Assembly: GCF_964204645.1 (NCBI RefSeq) | Contig: NC_134027.1 | Span: 4,824,485 to 4,888,484 of the forward strand | Origin: Tubulanus polymorphus | Lineage: Eukaryota > Nemertea > Palaeonemertea > Tubulaniformes > Tubulanidae | DNA: 64,000 bases | Direction of reading: 5' to 3' | Shown: in pieces, positions 60,507-64,000 of the stretch | Numbering within the stretch: position 1 is the first letter of the stretch | How the letters are laid out: the number at the start of each line of letters is the position of its first letter | Made by a program: the position numbers and the translations under genes | The notes under the pieces: generated by a model | What the model saw: only the letters and a program-made list of their open reading frames with translations | Databases searched by the model: none | Told to the model about the DNA's origin: nothing

Positions 60507-63500
60507 CGTCACCGTTTGAATCTGAGAGGTGTGGTGAATGAAGTCGTCACCGTTTGAATCAGAGCTGCGAATGAACTCTAACTGTTGGTCAACTGAATAA
60601 GACGATTACTGCTATCTGTTTCCTTTAGTTACAGTGTATAAACCCGTGGTTCCTATGCACATCATACGATCATTTTACGATTTTCACCACTTTGCTTACA
60701 CAATTTTATGTGTTTACCTATTTGCTCCCGATTATGAAACTCCGAAAATCCTTTAAAGTTATTAGACGAAATTGAAAGCTTCAGAAAGCCAAATGTTAAA
60801 CAAAACCACGAACAGTTAGTTAGATAATTGTCTCCAATTTTTTCGGAATCTTATGTAGATGTTCTATTTGTCCAGCAGTATTCTCGAGTGTGTCGATTCT
60901 CTGTTAAGTTACGAGACGTGAATGTGTGGAGTGATCTCGTGGCGCGTCCGTTTAAAACTGGCGTATTTCACAGGTGACAACATGTGCTAATAGCGTCGTC
61001 GCGGGAGCAATCATATCCGGAGCCAACGCGTATCTGAAATGATATCGGATATATTCAAGTGACGTTAAACGTGTTCTATCCGTCATGCTCATTATACGTA
61101 TGTAACGCATCTTCATTCATATTTGCCGAGCCTTAAAAATACTGCTCTCGTAGATTTGGATACGTAGATAAATCTTGCTTGTTTCGAAATTTTTTTCATG
61201 AAATGTCTATTATGGTATAAGAGAGATAATAAATTAACTTAAAAAGCGGATATAATGCGTATTATAATCGGGCGTGACTGAAACAATACAACTGACATCA
61301 TGGAGGTACGGGGCGAGAGCTCAGCACGATTACTGAATTTGATCATATACCCTCCAAAAGTTCTAGACCCCATGATTTTGTATACTATAATAGTTGGGTG
61401 GGGTTGGATATTATCGGGATTCACGAGACTGCCAGCCCTTTAATTCCAGACCACCTCCTACTCGTGAACAGCAGCGGCTAGATACTAGGTGAACTCGATG
61501 TTTGAGACATTCCAGTAATCATTTACGATCAAAGGCAACAGCGAATTCTACCTCTTCTTTATTTTGGCGTTAGTTTAGCTGTTGTTATTGGAGGTGGCCG
61601 AAGTACAGAAATACCTTAAATCATTAAAATTACGACTTTCTAAGCATTTCTAATATTGTACAAGCGTAAATTACTTAGGCGATTTTATGCATGATATTTC
61701 ATTCTGGAAATGGGCTCGTTTATTATTGTTTATAGTCCTTGTAGTACTACGTGGGATCGTATGCACGTGTGTCATATTTGAGACGAGGAGATACGTATAC
61801 GTATAAGTCATTAAGTGCGCCTTATAAAACAGTGATCAGTCGGCGTTAATGGCGACAGGTATCTGTTATGGCACGGTACAAATAAAACAAGATAATAAAA
61901 TAATGCGGACACATTGTACTGGTAATAAATATCATGGCGAAGGTCAGACTTATAATCCGGCGTAGCGTGCGATAGATGAAAAAGAAGTTAGCACGTGAAA
62001 AAAAAACCCAAGTCAATCACAAGAATAGTTGATACATTTTTTTGTAGAAGTTGGATAAACGTAGGATCACTCGGAATAGAAAGTCCATATAAAGCGTTAT
62101 CTAGTTTTTCATGTGTAAAAGATGAAACATTTTAGAACTACTTAATGGCGTAATTTTCACAATTATGATATCAATCTTTTAAGTAAGATATATATGTGTA
62201 GCTGACTCACGTGTAAAGCGAGGGAATGTAAAGAGGTGATGGCATCAACCCCCTTGCCGTTCATGCACAATATAGTGAAATATGTTAGAGTGGAAATAGA
62301 ATGGTTAGTAAATAAGAAGGGGAGGGTCCAAGGAAAGGCATTTCTCGGATAAAACAGCGTTGGAGGTTGGAGGCGGGGTGGCCTAGCTTGATCAGAATTA
62401 CAATTCAATCCGAAAAGAAGCAATTACAAAGAGGATGGGCTTCAAATTTGCAGGTTTTAACGATGTCATGATGAAAGGGCAACCCGAATGGGAAGTCAGG
62501 GGTTCCGCCACGGACATACCCCTATTGAGCTGCAATACGTGGCGTCACAGCGCGTAGTATTGGCCGTCAAAACTGAAGTTAAACCTCACATTGGCCATTT
62601 GACGGCCGATATGACGCATATGAAAAATACGCGTGACGTCCGTGTTTAATCATGGACTCTAACGAATTCGTTTTGGACTCGATGCTTTTATTTATAGGCG
62701 AATGACCATCAATTCTTCAAGGACCTCGGCGAACAAGTCAGCAGCCAAGATCGAGGCCAATGTGTTGTGACTTAATTTTCATCGAAAAGAGGAGAAAATT
62801 GACCGAAAATGGGCAATAATGTGGGTGGCCATCCCGTCAGGATTATCACTTATTTGCTGCAAAGTGACAGCTACAATCCAAACAGCTGGGGTTATACGAC
62901 GATACATGCGGGTTTAGATGCAGGTTGTTACACTTGTTCCTGATGAACGTGAACACGACGGCGATAACTGAGGGTTATTGAGTTCATTGTCTACTTCTAC
63001 GTCACGTGCTGATGGCTAATACTGGTCTTTATACTAGTAAGAAGCTGGATAAGACTATCAACAACGAGTCCTCTTTATAATAAGATATATATATATATAT
63101 ATATTGATATTTATATATATATATATATATATTGATATTTATTCATATATTGATATATAAGTTTAAACAAGAAAACTATTTAACCTCACCTAACTAAGCA
63201 ACAACGAAGAGTTCTCTTCATCCAAGATAAGCTGATATACTCTCGTGATAACGGGTCTTATAAACAGGCATTAAGGTTTTAGATTGGTGTAATGCGATTA
63301 GACACTGGACGCACCGCAGTAATTACACCGAAATGGCGGGGTTAACAGGTTTACGGGAATCTAGCATCAGGCTTCAGTCGTCAAATCATTCGATTCTATT
63401 CGTTCCAATGCCTTTTCATATTTTTCAAGACTTTCTAATAATTCGCGTCATAAACACATGAATAAGTTAAATTGAAATGTTTTTTTATGAATAATTCTGG

Positions 63501-64000
63501 CGTGATATGCGATTAGTTATGTTTCGATGGTTTTACGGCTGGGAAACCCTGCCAGATACAAGTATTATAAATGATTTCAGGACGGTATCAAAATGACGCA
63601 GGCATTTCGCGCCATTGATTCCTCCGCGGTGTGACCGGTCGCCTATTATTCATTCTGTTCAGAGATTAATGCGCACGGAGCGAGGGCAACGTAATAAAAT
63701 AACGATTAGACCACGATGTCAGTTTGATACGACGAAAAATTTACTTATTGTCGATCTAAGGCGGAAGACTGGCTCCATCACATCCAAAGTTGTCAATTAC
63801 CGGTCGTTCGAATATTTTTCCGGATTGAAATTGCCTATGATGAATATATTTATCTATTTATTGTGACTTTTTGCGTCTGTATTCATAGATCAGCCAACAA
63901 GCTAGATCTCAACTAACACAATCGGTCCACACATATTCTCCAAAACGATACATATATCAACCTTCAATGAGGCGAAGAATACTAATTCATATTTATTGCT
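60507..64000. other. upstream flank of neuropeptide gene, no gene seen
   Basis: The first 150 bp should hold the neuropeptide promoter: GTCACCGTTTGAATC occurs twice (about 60509 and 60545) and a TATA-like GGTTTATA reads on the minus strand near 60645. The remainder has a (TA)n microsatellite at 63083-63135 and no supportable gene. Confidence 0.4.

Overview
This is a gene-bearing stretch of an invertebrate animal genome, most likely a lophotrochozoan (mollusc, annelid, brachiopod or relative; the phylum cannot be fixed from this window). The signs are short GT-AG introns in every recognisable coding gene, AT-rich DNA, metazoan-only families (MOV10L1, DALRD3, a class A GPCR, an amidated neuropeptide precursor) and many MITE-like, foldback and tandem repeats.

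Layout. 1-5793 (+): the last 20 exons of a MOV10L1-type piRNA-pathway RNA helicase with a long extra C-terminal tail. 5967-8738 (-): complete 12-exon DALRD3, tail to tail with the helicase. 9259-10194 (+): intronless class A GPCR. 10707-11593 (-): three-exon small EF-hand protein. 11670-11857: (TA)n-centred palindrome. 12281-12625: decayed partial copy of the GPCR 3' end. 13441-18754 (+): nine-exon dynamin-like GTPase fused to a DSTYK-like protein kinase, carrying MITEs in its introns. 19462-22056 (-): complete mevalonate diphosphate decarboxylase (MVD), again tail to tail with its neighbour. 22,400-23,500: foldback elements and tRNA-like repeats.

23,720-45,080: a strong-looking promoter (CCAAT-like, CRE, TATA) opens a repeat-rich region. 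It holds a spliced reading frame with two in-frame stops (24,135-31,932), decayed transposon pieces, a mosaic of unrelated tandem arrays (36.2-43.1 kb), and exon-like cassettes ending in a 70-bp array with AATAAA at 45,061. It may be one or more long plus-strand transcription units. 46,500-48,130: MITEs and tRNA-like repeats, including a 74-bp near-identical copy of an exon piece of the GTPase-kinase gene.

50,549-60,506 (-): a two-exon neuropeptide precursor. A signal-peptide exon lies 9.1 kb upstream of the exon carrying two related amidated peptides with allatostatin-A-like YxFG(L/M)-amide ends. The remainder, to 64,000, shows no supported gene.

The genes belong to separate processes (piRNA biogenesis, tRNA modification, signalling, calcium binding, isoprenoid synthesis) and do not form a pathway. 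Gene names rest on recognising family motifs and on consistent exon phases, with no database search. Exon edges were read by eye.
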